This document shows positions 9,813-18,500 of a DNA stretch of 64,000 nucleotides, one piece after another (position 1 is the first letter of the stretch; the number at the start of each line of letters is the position of its first letter). The notes below the pieces were generated by a model. That model did not search any database. It was not told where the DNA came from and saw nothing but the letters and a program-made list of their open reading frames with translations. Source of the stretch: Candidatus Gastranaerophilales bacterium (GTDB lineage Bacteria > Cyanobacteriota > Vampirovibrionia > Gastranaerophilales > Gastranaerophilaceae); assembly GCA_944326485.1 (NCBI GenBank), contig CALVED010000001.1:306672-370671 (forward strand), in the 5' to 3' direction. A program made the position numbers and the translations under genes.

Positions 9813-10672
9813 TAAAAAATTTATTATTACTTTTAAGTATTTTATTAATTACAGGAACTGCTATAGCAAAAGAATGTGATATAACTTGTCCATCTCAGAG
9901 TATAAATGTAATTGAAGAAGAAAAGCTTATAAATAAAGTAACCGGCTTAAATTTTGCATCAAAAATAATAGCTGAAAAAATCATAGAAAAAGAACTAAAA
10001 GATGAATTAAATTCTAAGTTTAATGCAAACCTAGATATATTTACAATAAATAGATTAAAACATGGGGAATTTAGAGCACTTGATTTAAAAAGCAAAAAAA
10101 TCGAATATAGAGCTTTAAGAATGACAGATTTTTATGCACAAACAGTATGTCCATATAACAAAATTGTATATTCAAAAGGAAAGATATATTACCCTAATGA
10201 TTTAGCTTTTAAATTTAAAAGCAATATAATCAATGAAGATATAAAGGAAGTACTTAATTCATATGAATTTCAGAAAGAATTAGAAAGAAATTCATTTTCA
10301 TTCAATGGCGTAAAAGGATTTGAAATTAAAACACCAAAAGTAGAAATATCAGGTAATAAATTATATTTTTCAATTCCAATAATAACATTCTTTAATGCAC
10401 AACCATTTTACATTAACTTTAGAACCGATTTAGAAGTATCAAATAATAAGATAGTATTAAATGACATAACATTTTTAACAAAAGATAATATTATAAAGAA
10501 TGACTTATTTGGTATACTAATAAACCGAATAAACCCAATAGCATATGAGATAGAATCCATAAATACAAAATACTGCAAAATATACATAACAAATGTTAAA
10601 ATAAGTAATAATTTGATAAAAACAGAAGGCACATTTATAATAAATAAAAACTACGGCGATTTAAATGAGTAA
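9809..10672 (+). CDS. Secreted DUF2993 (LmeA-like) protein
   Basis: 287 residues starting with a clear signal peptide (about residues 1-21, ending ...GTAIAKE). The body fits DUF2993, a family abundant in cyanobacteria and actinobacteria (LmeA in mycobacteria) and believed to bind or act on lipids at the envelope. Supporting segments are FRALDLKSKKIEYRALRM and the strand-rich C-terminus. The assignment is by overall pattern, not a catalytic motif. It overlaps truB by 4 bases and the GerMN gene by 8, so it is part of the translation operon by transcription. Confidence 0.7.
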   Translation: MIKNLLLLLSILLITGTAIAKECDITCPSQSINVIEEEKLINKVTGLNFASKIIAEKIIEKELKDELNSKFNANLDIFTINRLKHGEFRALDLKSKKIEYRALRMTDFYAQTVCPYNKIVYSKGKIYYPNDLAFKFKSNIINEDIKEVLNSYEFQKELERNSFSFNGVKGFEIKTPKVEISGNKLYFSIPIITFFNAQPFYINFRTDLEVSNNKIVLNDITFLTKDNIIKNDLFGILINRINPIAYEIESINTKYCKIYITNVKISNNLIKTEGTFIINKNYGDLNE

Positions 10673-11297
10673 TTTTTCAAAAATAGTAATAATAATACTT
10701 ATAATATTAACTTTCTTTTACGTAAAAGAAAAGTGTGGAATACAAATAAATAATATTTTTTCATCAATTAAAGGTATTCCCAAAATAGAAATTAATAATA
10801 ATGAATCTAAAAATAAAGAAGAAATAGTAAAAAAGCCAACAGAAATACCTACAGAAAAAACAACAAAAAAGGAATCAGAAAAAGCATATATATATTTTCT
10901 TGCACTTGATTCAGATGATAACGGTATATATAAAAAAGTTGAAAGAGAAATTCCACAAGGAGAGAATAAGTTAGAATTTGCAATTAAAGAATTATTAAAA
11001 GGTCCCAATATAGTAGAAAAAGCTCAAGGTGCATATTCTGAAGTACCAAAAACAACAAAACTTTTAGGAATAAAACAAAAAGGAGATAAAGTTATTATAG
11101 ACTTTAGTTCTGATTTTCAATATGGAGGCGGAACAGACAGTGTATATTCCAGAATGATGCAATTGATAAAAACAGCTATAAATAATACTAAAAATAAAAA
11201 GATATATTTGTATTTAGACGGAAAACAAGTAAATTTCATAGGCGGAGAAGGTATAATGATAACGCAACCGCTAAACGAAAAATCACTTGAAAGTTAA
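10665..11297 (+). CDS. Membrane-anchored GerMN-domain protein
   Basis: 210 residues: an N-terminal transmembrane anchor (about 5-20), a Lys/Glu-rich linker (30-70), then a GerMN domain (about 75-200). Domain evidence is the YIYFLALDSDDNGIYKKVER strand, 'LKGPNIVEKAQGAYSEVP' and the DFSSDFQYGGG segment. GerMN domains occur in GerM of spore formers and in many non-sporulating bacteria including cyanobacteria, at the cell envelope; the exact ligand is unknown. It is the last gene of the operon that begins at glyA. Confidence 0.78.
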   Translation: MSNFSKIVIIILIILTFFYVKEKCGIQINNIFSSIKGIPKIEINNNESKNKEEIVKKPTEIPTEKTTKKESEKAYIYFLALDSDDNGIYKKVEREIPQGENKLEFAIKELLKGPNIVEKAQGAYSEVPKTTKLLGIKQKGDKVIIDFSSDFQYGGGTDSVYSRMMQLIKTAINNTKNKKIYLYLDGKQVNFIGGEGIMITQPLNEKSLES

Positions 11298-11327
11298 AAA
11301 GGAAAATGTGTTAGTACAATTTTTTTA

Positions 11328-11333
11328 TATAAT
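11328..11333 (+). promoter_or_regulatory. Possible -10 element for the LuxR-type gene
   Basis: A perfect TATAAT lies in the gap after the GerMN gene and about 60 bases before the regulator's ATG. The matching -35 is weak (TGTGTT with a short spacer). Confidence 0.4.
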
Positions 11334-11395
11334 GAGAAAATAAAATTAGAAACATTATAGAAGTGTTGTATTTAATAAGAAGAATCGGAAGAAAC

Positions 11396-11770
11396 ATGAT
11401 TTATAATTTAACTTCTTTTGATGATGAGGATAATATTGTATTAACAATAAAAAAATCTGATATTAAAAAATTTTTTGATGGTAATTACAATCTAAACATT
11501 AGAGTAGATAGAAGAATTGTTTCTAAATACCTAACAAAGGATACTACAAGTAATATATATGATGAGAATTCTCTAAATTTAACAACGAGAGAACTGGAAG
11601 TATTAAGAAGTTTAGCTAAAGGAAAGACAAATAATCAAATTGCTAAAGAATTGGTTGTAAGTACACATACAGTCAAAGCCCACGTTGCGAATATATTACA
11701 AAAATTAAATGTAGAAGACAGACTTCAAGCTGTTGTAAAAGCGATAGCAGAAAAGATTATTGATATTTGA
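11396..11770 (+). CDS. Small LuxR/GerE-type helix-turn-helix regulator
   Basis: 124 residues from ATG 11396. The C-terminal half (about residues 60-124) is a canonical GerE/Lux[32 protein letters not shown], then [15 protein letters not shown]. The N-terminal half is short, with no phospho-acceptor receiver domain and no visible ligand domain, so it is a single-domain or atypical regulator. A GTG at 11363 would add 11 residues; ATG is preferred because the family core does not need them and a purine-rich site precedes it. It is monocistronic, between two putative promoters. Its target is unknown. Confidence 0.85.
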   Translation: MIYNLTSFDDEDNIVLTIKKSDIKKFFDGNYNLNIRVDRRIVSKYLTKDTTSNIYDENSLNLTTRELEVLRSLAKGKTNNQIAKELVVSTHTVKAHVANILQKLNVEDRLQAVVKAIAEKIIDI

Positions 11771-11798
11771 TTACAAATATAATCTTATGTGGTAAAAT
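11771..11798 (+). promoter_or_regulatory. Promoter of the Clp-N repeat gene
   Basis: TTACAA (11771-11776), 16-base spacer, TAAAAT (11793-11798) with an extended TG just upstream. It lies 33 bases before the preferred TTG start. Confidence 0.5.
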
Positions 11799-11830
11799 AC
11801 AAATATAACTACATTTTAAGGATTATAAAT

Positions 11831-13201
11831 TTGTTCGAGAAATTTACAGAAAAAGCAATAGATGTTGTAAAAGCAGCTCAAATATATGCAATAGAATTTA
11901 ATCATGAAAAAATATATCCTGAACATCTTTTACTTGCACTTTTAAATGATACAAATAGTATAATAGTTAAAACTTTTTCTATAAGAAAAATAGAAATAAA
12001 TGATTTAAAAAAAGAAATAGAAACACTTTTAAAAAAGCGAGCAATTGTAAGACCTGTTGAATTTGTAGCATTTTCAGATTCATCAAAAGATATTTTTATA
12101 AGGACTTTAGATATAGCAAAAGTATTAGGTAATTCATATGTGAAACCCGAACATCTTTTTCTTGCGATATGGGATTATCCAAAGTTAGAGCTAACAAAAG
12201 TATTAAAAGAAAAGGGTATTGATGTAGATGCAATGAAATCAATGTTTTACAATATATTATCAACACATAAATCAAAGAAAGTAAGACATCCTGAAATAAT
12301 CGAAAAAAGAAGACGAATAGATAAAAGTGAAAGTATTATATCAATAATAGAAAATGCGGATTCATCAAAAATTTTTGATAGAGCAATAGCAAAATTATCA
12401 ACATCTAATTATGAGATATTAGGAACCGAACAAATCATGCAATCAATACTTGATGATGAAACATCAGATATAGCAAAAATACTAAAAGATTTTGGACTAA
12501 CTTCAACAACATTTTCAGACAAGTTAAAAGAAATATCATCAAGACAAGCAGAATTTGGAGATAAGCAGATAATATTCACTCCAAATGCTATGAAAATGTT
12601 AATGACAGCATTAGATATAGCAAGAGAGTCAGGAAATGCATCAATATTGCCGGAACATATTATTTTAGCGCTTTTAAAAACAAAAAAGGGTATTGCATAT
12701 AATATACTAAAAGAACTAAACATAAATGATTATTTATTGGAAGAAAAAGTACTGCAGCCTATAGAAAAACAAAAAAATGAGACATTATATATAATGAGAC
12801 TTGCAAAACAAGAAGCAAGAAGATTAGGGAATAACATTGTAGGAAGTGAGTTAATTTTACTTGGTATTGTACTCGAATCGAACAGTATTGCAGCAGAAGT
12901 ACTTAAAGACCTAGGTGTAAATATAAAAGATGCAAGAGAAACAATAGAGGATCTAATAGGTATTAACGAAGATTACAGTTCAACAGAAATAACATTCAGT
13001 CAAAGGGCAAAGTTAATACTTGAAGATGCTTGGAATATAGCAAAAGCACAAAACAAAACAAAAACAACAGCAGATGATTTATTAATTGCAATATGCAACC
13101 AGCCGGATTCAGTAGCAATGAAAGCACTAAGCAGATTAGGGGTAGATGCTCTTGAAATCAGACAAGGACTTAAAAATAAATTGGCAGAAATCAGAATTTG
13201 A
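11831..13201 (+). CDS. Clp-N repeat protein without an ATPase domain
   Basis: 456 residues made of six Clp-N half-repeats, that is three double Clp-N modules. Each helix pair has the pattern 'A..IA......I.PEHLLLALL' (for example near residues 10-35, 85-110, 265-290 and 410-435). In ClpA/ClpC/ClpB such modules bind adaptors or substrates in front of AAA+ rings, but here there is no Walker motif. TTG 11831 is chosen: AAGGAT lies 8 bases upstream and MFEKFTEKAID matches the ClpC N-terminus; a GTG at 11789 lies inside the promoter. It overlaps the next gene by 56 bases. It may act as an adaptor or decoy for a Clp machine (inference). Confidence 0.82.
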   Translation: MFEKFTEKAIDVVKAAQIYAIEFNHEKIYPEHLLLALLNDTNSIIVKTFSIRKIEINDLKKEIETLLKKRAIVRPVEFVAFSDSSKDIFIRTLDIAKVLGNSYVKPEHLFLAIWDYPKLELTKVLKEKGIDVDAMKSMFYNILSTHKSKKVRHPEIIEKRRRIDKSESIISIIENADSSKIFDRAIAKLSTSNYEILGTEQIMQSILDDETSDIAKILKDFGLTSTTFSDKLKEISSRQAEFGDKQIIFTPNAMKMLMTALDIARESGNASILPEHIILALLKTKKGIAYNILKELNINDYLLEEKVLQPIEKQKNETLYIMRLAKQEARRLGNNIVGSELILLGIVLESNSIAAEVLKDLGVNIKDARETIEDLIGINEDYSSTEITFSQRAKLILEDAWNIAKAQNKTKTTADDLLIAICNQPDSVAMKALSRLGVDALEIRQGLKNKLAEIRI

Positions 13202-15002
13202 GCTACTTGTTCCTGCAAATAATAAGAATATAGCAATAAAAGCAATAGATGCAGGAGCAGATGCTGTATATATAGGTTATGCGATGTATTCGGCGCGTAT
13301 ACAAGCAGGTAATTCTTTAGAAGATATTATCGACGTAGTTGAATATGCACACAAATATAATGTAAAAATATATATAACTATAAATACAATTTTAACAGAC
13401 AAAGAACTCCAAAAAGTAGAAAAATTAATATGGAAATTATTCTACATAAAAGTTGACGGAATTATTATACAAGATATGGGAATTTTAGAATGCAATTTAC
13501 CTCCAATTCCAATTATAGCAAGTACACAGTGTCATAATAATACCATTGAGAAAATAAAATTTTTAGAAAAAACAGGTTTTAAAAGAGTTATATTACCAAG
13601 GGAGATAACTTTAAGCGAAATAAAAGAAATAAAAAAGAACACAAATATAGAGCTTGAATGTTTTGTTCATGGTGCTTTATGTATGTCATATAGCGGGCAA
13701 TGTTATTTAAGTTATTCTATTGGGAAAAGAAGTGCAAATAGGGGAGAATGTGCTCAACCTTGCAGAAAACAATATTCATTAAAAGATGCCGACGGCAAAT
13801 ATATTATTAGAAATAAATATCTTTTAAGTTTGAAAGATCTAAACTTATCAAGCAAACTGGAAGATTTAATATTATCAGGTATTACTTCATTTAAAATAGA
13901 AGGAAGATTAAAAAACGAAGCTTACGTTATAAATACTACAGCATTTTACCGACAAGCCTTAGATAAAATTCTAAATAATTACAATTTCAAAAAGTCATCA
14001 GATGGAATTTGTACTTATGATTTTGAACCAAATTTATATAAAACTTTTAATAGAGGTTATACAACATTTAATATTGATGGAACAAAAAAAGATATTGCAA
14101 CAATAAATTATAATAAATCATTAGGTGAATACATAGGAATAGTACAAAGTGTAAAAAAGAATTATTTTATGCTCAATACGAACATATTAAATAATGGTGA
14201 TGGTATATGTTTCTTTGATGAAGGGAAGGTATTAAACGGAACAAATATAAATAGAACAGAAGGGAATATTATTTTTCCACAATCTATAAAAGGAATAAAA
14301 GAAGGAACAAAAATATATCGTAATTATAATAAAGAATTTGACGAAAAAATAAGAAATTCTAATCTTTCCAGGAAAATCCCTCTAAAATTAAAAGTAAGAG
14401 AGATAAATACCGGCTATATGTTTCTATTAACAGATGAAAATAATAATTGTGCTTGTCACTTAACTTCTAAAGATTTTGACATTGCAATAAATAAAGAAAA
14501 AGCTTTAAAAACATTAGAAATACAACTTTCAAAATCAGGGAATACAGAATTTTCTATTATTAAAACCGAAATAAAGATAAAGAAAGTTCCTTTCATTAAA
14601 GTTTCAAAAATAAATGAAATAAGACGAACTTTAACAGACAGAATAAGAACTATAAGAAATAAGAACTATAAATATAACTATAGAAGAAATGATATTCAAA
14701 AATTAAATTATCCAATAGAATTTTTAGATTTCAAAGCTAATATATACAATGAAAAAGCAAAAACTTTTTATGAAAAAAGAAACGCTATAATAAAAGAAAT
14801 GGCACTGGAGAAAGAAAATAACCTAAAAAATAAAGAAGTAATGACATCAAAATATTGTATAAAAAATCAACTTGGAATATGTTCTAAGCAAATTCCTATA
14901 ACAAAATATAAAGAGCCATATATATTAATAGACGAATTTAACAAGGAATATCTTGTTGAATTTGATTGTAAAAATTGTATTATGAAAATTAAAAATGTCT
15001 GA
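13146..15002 (+). CDS. U32 family peptidase
   Basis: 618 residues. The N-terminus FELLVPANNKNIAIKAIDAG, then ADAVYIGY, begins the TIM-barrel of U32 proteins. The family signature is ECFVHGALCMSYSGQCYLS with RSANRGECAQPCRKQYSL following (Cys cluster near residues 175-205). A long C-terminal region resembles the DUF3656 extension. Relatives include collagenase-like PrtC and tRNA/rRNA hydroxylation proteins (TrhP, RlhA), so hydroxylation of RNA is as likely as proteolysis. Start ATG 13146 is kept; TTG 13152 has better spacing to AGGGG. The last codons and the stop (TGTCTGA) are formed by the end of a dispersed repeat, and a second copy of this gene's 3' end lies at 21575-21649. Confidence 0.88.
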   Translation: MLLKSDKDLKINWQKSEFELLVPANNKNIAIKAIDAGADAVYIGYAMYSARIQAGNSLEDIIDVVEYAHKYNVKIYITINTILTDKELQKVEKLIWKLFYIKVDGIIIQDMGILECNLPPIPIIASTQCHNNTIEKIKFLEKTGFKRVILPREITLSEIKEIKKNTNIELECFVHGALCMSYSGQCYLSYSIGKRSANRGECAQPCRKQYSLKDADGKYIIRNKYLLSLKDLNLSSKLEDLILSGITSFKIEGRLKNEAYVINTTAFYRQALDKILNNYNFKKSSDGICTYDFEPNLYKTFNRGYTTFNIDGTKKDIATINYNKSLGEYIGIVQSVKKNYFMLNTNILNNGDGICFFDEGKVLNGTNINRTEGNIIFPQSIKGIKEGTKIYRNYNKEFDEKIRNSNLSRKIPLKLKVREINTGYMFLLTDENNNCACHLTSKDFDIAINKEKALKTLEIQLSKSGNTEFSIIKTEIKIKKVPFIKVSKINEIRRTLTDRIRTIRNKNYKYNYRRNDIQKLNYPIEFLDFKANIYNEKAKTFYEKRNAIIKEMALEKENNLKNKEVMTSKYCIKNQLGICSKQIPITKYKEPYILIDEFNKEYLVEFDCKNCIMKIKNV

Positions 15003-15180
15003 GAAAAAAAATTCACTCACACTTTTAGCTTATCGTGAATTTTTTTACAAAACAAACCAAAAACTTTGTATTTTAGTGAGTTTGTATCCGTAGTGAAACG
15101 AAAGTGAGTGACGTTTTCAAGAGATAAATACTTTGTTAGCGAGGATGACCCGGTAACAAAGTGCGCTACTAGATTAAATA
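14996..15180 (+). repeat. Dispersed repeat copy A, full length, plus orientation
   Basis: 185 bp running from TGTCTGAG to AGATTAAATA. It has a first hairpin (AAAAAATTCAC...GTGAATTTTTT, 15003-15044), a middle stretch with AGTGAAACGAAAGTGAGTG, and a second hairpin with arms ACTTTGTTA / TAACAAAGT (15130-15162). It fills the whole gap between the convergent U32 gene and the 95-residue gene and supplies the U32 stop codon. The 18-base interior of the first hairpin is inverted compared with the other copies. Confidence 0.9.
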
Positions 15181-15186
15181 TTATAA

Positions 15187-15474
15187 TCAATCCATTTTAA
15201 TTCCCCATTCCAATAGTTTTTCATGAATTTCTTGTTCTCTTTTTTTCCATCTTTCAGTTTCTATATCCTTCTTATCTTCTGGAATATTAGCAATTAAATT
15301 TTTGACAAAAGTCAGTTCAACTACATATCGTCTAGGAGAATTTGCAAAATCACTTTTATTAGTTTGATTAATATAATCAGCATATGCTCTTTTTAGTCTA
15401 TCATAAGGACTATTATTAGAAAGACCAGAATTATTTTGTTGATTATAATGATTAAAATTATTAGTTATGTCCAT
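15187..15474 (-). CDS. Small hypothetical protein after the calpain-like gene (possible partner)
   Basis: 95 residues, with an Asn/Gln-rich N-terminus (about 1-22) then a charged helical part ending ERWKKREQEIHEKLLEWG. There is no signal peptide, membrane segment or known domain. A GAGG ribosome-binding site precedes the ATG. It lies 36 bases downstream of the 1786-residue gene on the same strand, the position of an immunity or inhibitor gene in toxin modules; that role is only inferred from position. It may equally be an unrelated small gene. Its 3' end is 6 bases from repeat copy A. Confidence 0.7.
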   Translation of the reverse strand: MDITNNFNHYNQQNNSGLSNNSPYDRLKRAYADYINQTNKSDFANSPRRYVVELTFVKNLIANIPEDKKDIETERWKKREQEIHEKLLEWGIKMD

Positions 15475-15510
15475 TTGTACCTCGTCTTCTTTTATTTATA
15501 CTAACATTTT

Positions 15511-18500
15511 TTATACTTTTTCAGCAATATAAGCACCATCGAAATATTCAAATATTTCATCAATTCTTAAAGTAAAGTAAGCTGCACAATCCCAAGGATT
15601 AGTAATTTTAAACAATACTTCTCCATTATAAATTAAAGGTTCAACTCCATAGGCATGTCTACCAGCCAATTTAAGTGATTTCTTTATATATAATCTATCA
15701 CTTTTTCCTTTTGAGGCCAAACTAAGAATATATTTGTCCCAATTTTTAGGCTTTAAGAAAATATCATATATAGCTTGTTTATTTCCTGTACTTATATATT
15801 GTGAATTTTTTAAACCAAAAATTTCAAATACATCACTTGAGTAACCCCCATTTGCCCTTGCCAGCAGAGCGACATCACCAATATACATATTAGGATCTTG
15901 GAGATCTGTTAATAATTTAATTGCTTCCTTATATTCTTTTGAAGAAGGATCAAGATAAGGGATTTTTTTAACAAGATAATCTGTTTTCTTATTTATATAG
16001 CTAAAACCAAAAGCTTCTTCTAACATTTTGAAACCATTAGCTCCATCAATATTTGTTTGTTTACCAATATAATCTTTATGGTTATGAACAGACATAACGT
16101 CTTTAGCATTATTAAATTTAACCTCAATATCACCGACTTTAACAATAATTGATCCATCAGGTTGTTCTGAGAAACATTGAAGAAGTTTTACTCTGGTTTC
16201 AGGTGTTTTATAAATCAAGTCTAAACTTGAAACTAAATAACAATCCCCAACACCACCTTGCATAGAAACAAATCTTTTAACTGGTGGGAACAGTTCCATA
16301 TATGTTTCTGCTGAAATATTAAGATTTTGAATTGTACCATCTGCTAATTTTATAGCAATTGAATTACCGCCATTAACAGTACAAACATCTCCAACTTTAA
16401 TAGCTTTTACAGCATCATCCAGGCTTGAAAATTCAGGAACAAAGACTTTTTGAACATCTATTCCTTTAGCATAAGCATTATATAATTTTGTTAAATCATT
16501 ATAAAAGTCAGTATTTACATGAGTTGGGTCATTTAATATTTTCGTATAATCAATATCTTCAGGTAATTTTCCCAAGTCTACAAGTTTATTTATTTTGTCT
16601 ATAACATCATTTGTTTCTATTGGCATATCAACATATTTATATATCAATGAATCGTGGATATCATCATCAACATCAATATCTATATCATCGCTATTATTAG
16701 ATATTCCAACAGCATCTAATTTTCCATTTTTATCGAATTCAAATGTTATTTCTTGACCATCACTTACAACTTTCATTGAAGATAATGTTCCATTTTCATT
16801 TAATTTAACATCATCAATCTTTCTAAGTCCATCAGAGACGCCATCAACAGTAGTCATATCTATACCTGATATATCCAATTGACTTAAAGCAGAAATCATA
16901 GTAGGAACATTAGGCATTTCAGATAATGGTACACTATCAAGTACCTTTATAGCATCATTTGTATCTAAACCCAATGTTTTAAAATGTGTTTCTAATGAAT
17001 CAAGTGCGGTTTCAGCATTTTTCATCAATTGACCTGCCGCATAATGATTAATCATTCCATTTGAATCTAATAATGAATCATCTAATTTACCTGCAACCAT
17101 TTCAGCAAGTTTATTATTTGTTGTACCATTAGCTAAAAACTCATTAACATCAACTTCAAAGTTTTTGGCTTTAAAAGCATCTGAAACTGAAGACAACCCA
17201 CTAGAAGCAGTAGTCAAACCAACATTAAATACCGAACCAAATAGACCACCTTGTAATCCTGTTTCTGCAAATTGTTTTAAAGAGAAGTCAACATTTTCAT
17301 CCATTAAGGCATTAATAGCATATTCACCACTAGAACTAATACTACCATCAATAAAGCCTTCAACTGCGGCACCAGCAACTTTACCACCTAGATTAGTAGC
17401 TCCTTTATTTATTGTTTCTCTTAGTGTTGTTGTTACCGCTGTCTGTGTTGCCTGAGTACTAATTTTACCAGTAACAGCTGCTCCAACACCATTTGATAAA
17501 TTACCAACAATACCGTTAAGAGAACCAATTAACGCATCTTTTCCCGCTTCTTTCCAGCTATAATTAAAGTCAAGTGAACCATCACCATCTTTATCATAAA
17601 TGCTATCCACAGCATTTAATCCTGTAGAAACCGCAGCACCTGTCGCACCGGCTATAGCGAATCCGGCTGCTACTAAGCCAAGAGAAGCACCAGCTGTAAA
17701 TGGAGCAGCACATATTCCAGCTGCAGAACATACTGTTACAACCGCCGTAGAAACAACACCTGAAACTACACCAACTACTGCATCTTTTGCTGTTTCTTGT
17801 GTTTCTTTATAATCTTCGATAGCTTCTCGTGCTGGATTATCCTTTGTCATAGATAAAGAATCTTTATCCAAACTTTCATCTTCATTAACAGTATCTGTTA
17901 CAGAATCGACATAAGAAGTAATATCTATTTTATCGCTTGATTCTGTATTATCTGTATTATCTGTATTTGTAGTTGAACTAGTAACTGTACCTTTAGAAAC
18001 TTTATCATAAGCATATAGTTCAGTAACTGATTCAAGATTAAAATCTCTACCTGTAATCTGTTTAAATAATGCAGCATATTCTACAGGATCAGTACAAGAA
18101 TTAAGTTGTGCTGCAAGTTCTTGATAAACTTCAATTTGGGCTCTTGCTTCAGTTTCACTTGTACCAATACCCAAGAATTTATTCAATCCTCCAGCAAAAC
18201 TACTTATTATACCTTGCTGAGATACTGCATCATCCATATCTGCAGCCATAGCAGCAACCTGATCTTGTATAATGGAATTAATTTCTTCCATCGATATTTC
18301 TTCGCCATCACAAATAACAGAACCATTATTTATTGCATCTATTGTTTGTACCGTATTTTCAGTAGCAGCTGCTTCATTATGCATTAATGTTGTCAAATTA
18401 TCATTTGATAAATCTTTAACACTTACAACTGAACATTTTGCAAGTTCTTCTTCAGAAAGTTCAGATGTATCTACAACTTTACCGGATGCATCTACAACAA

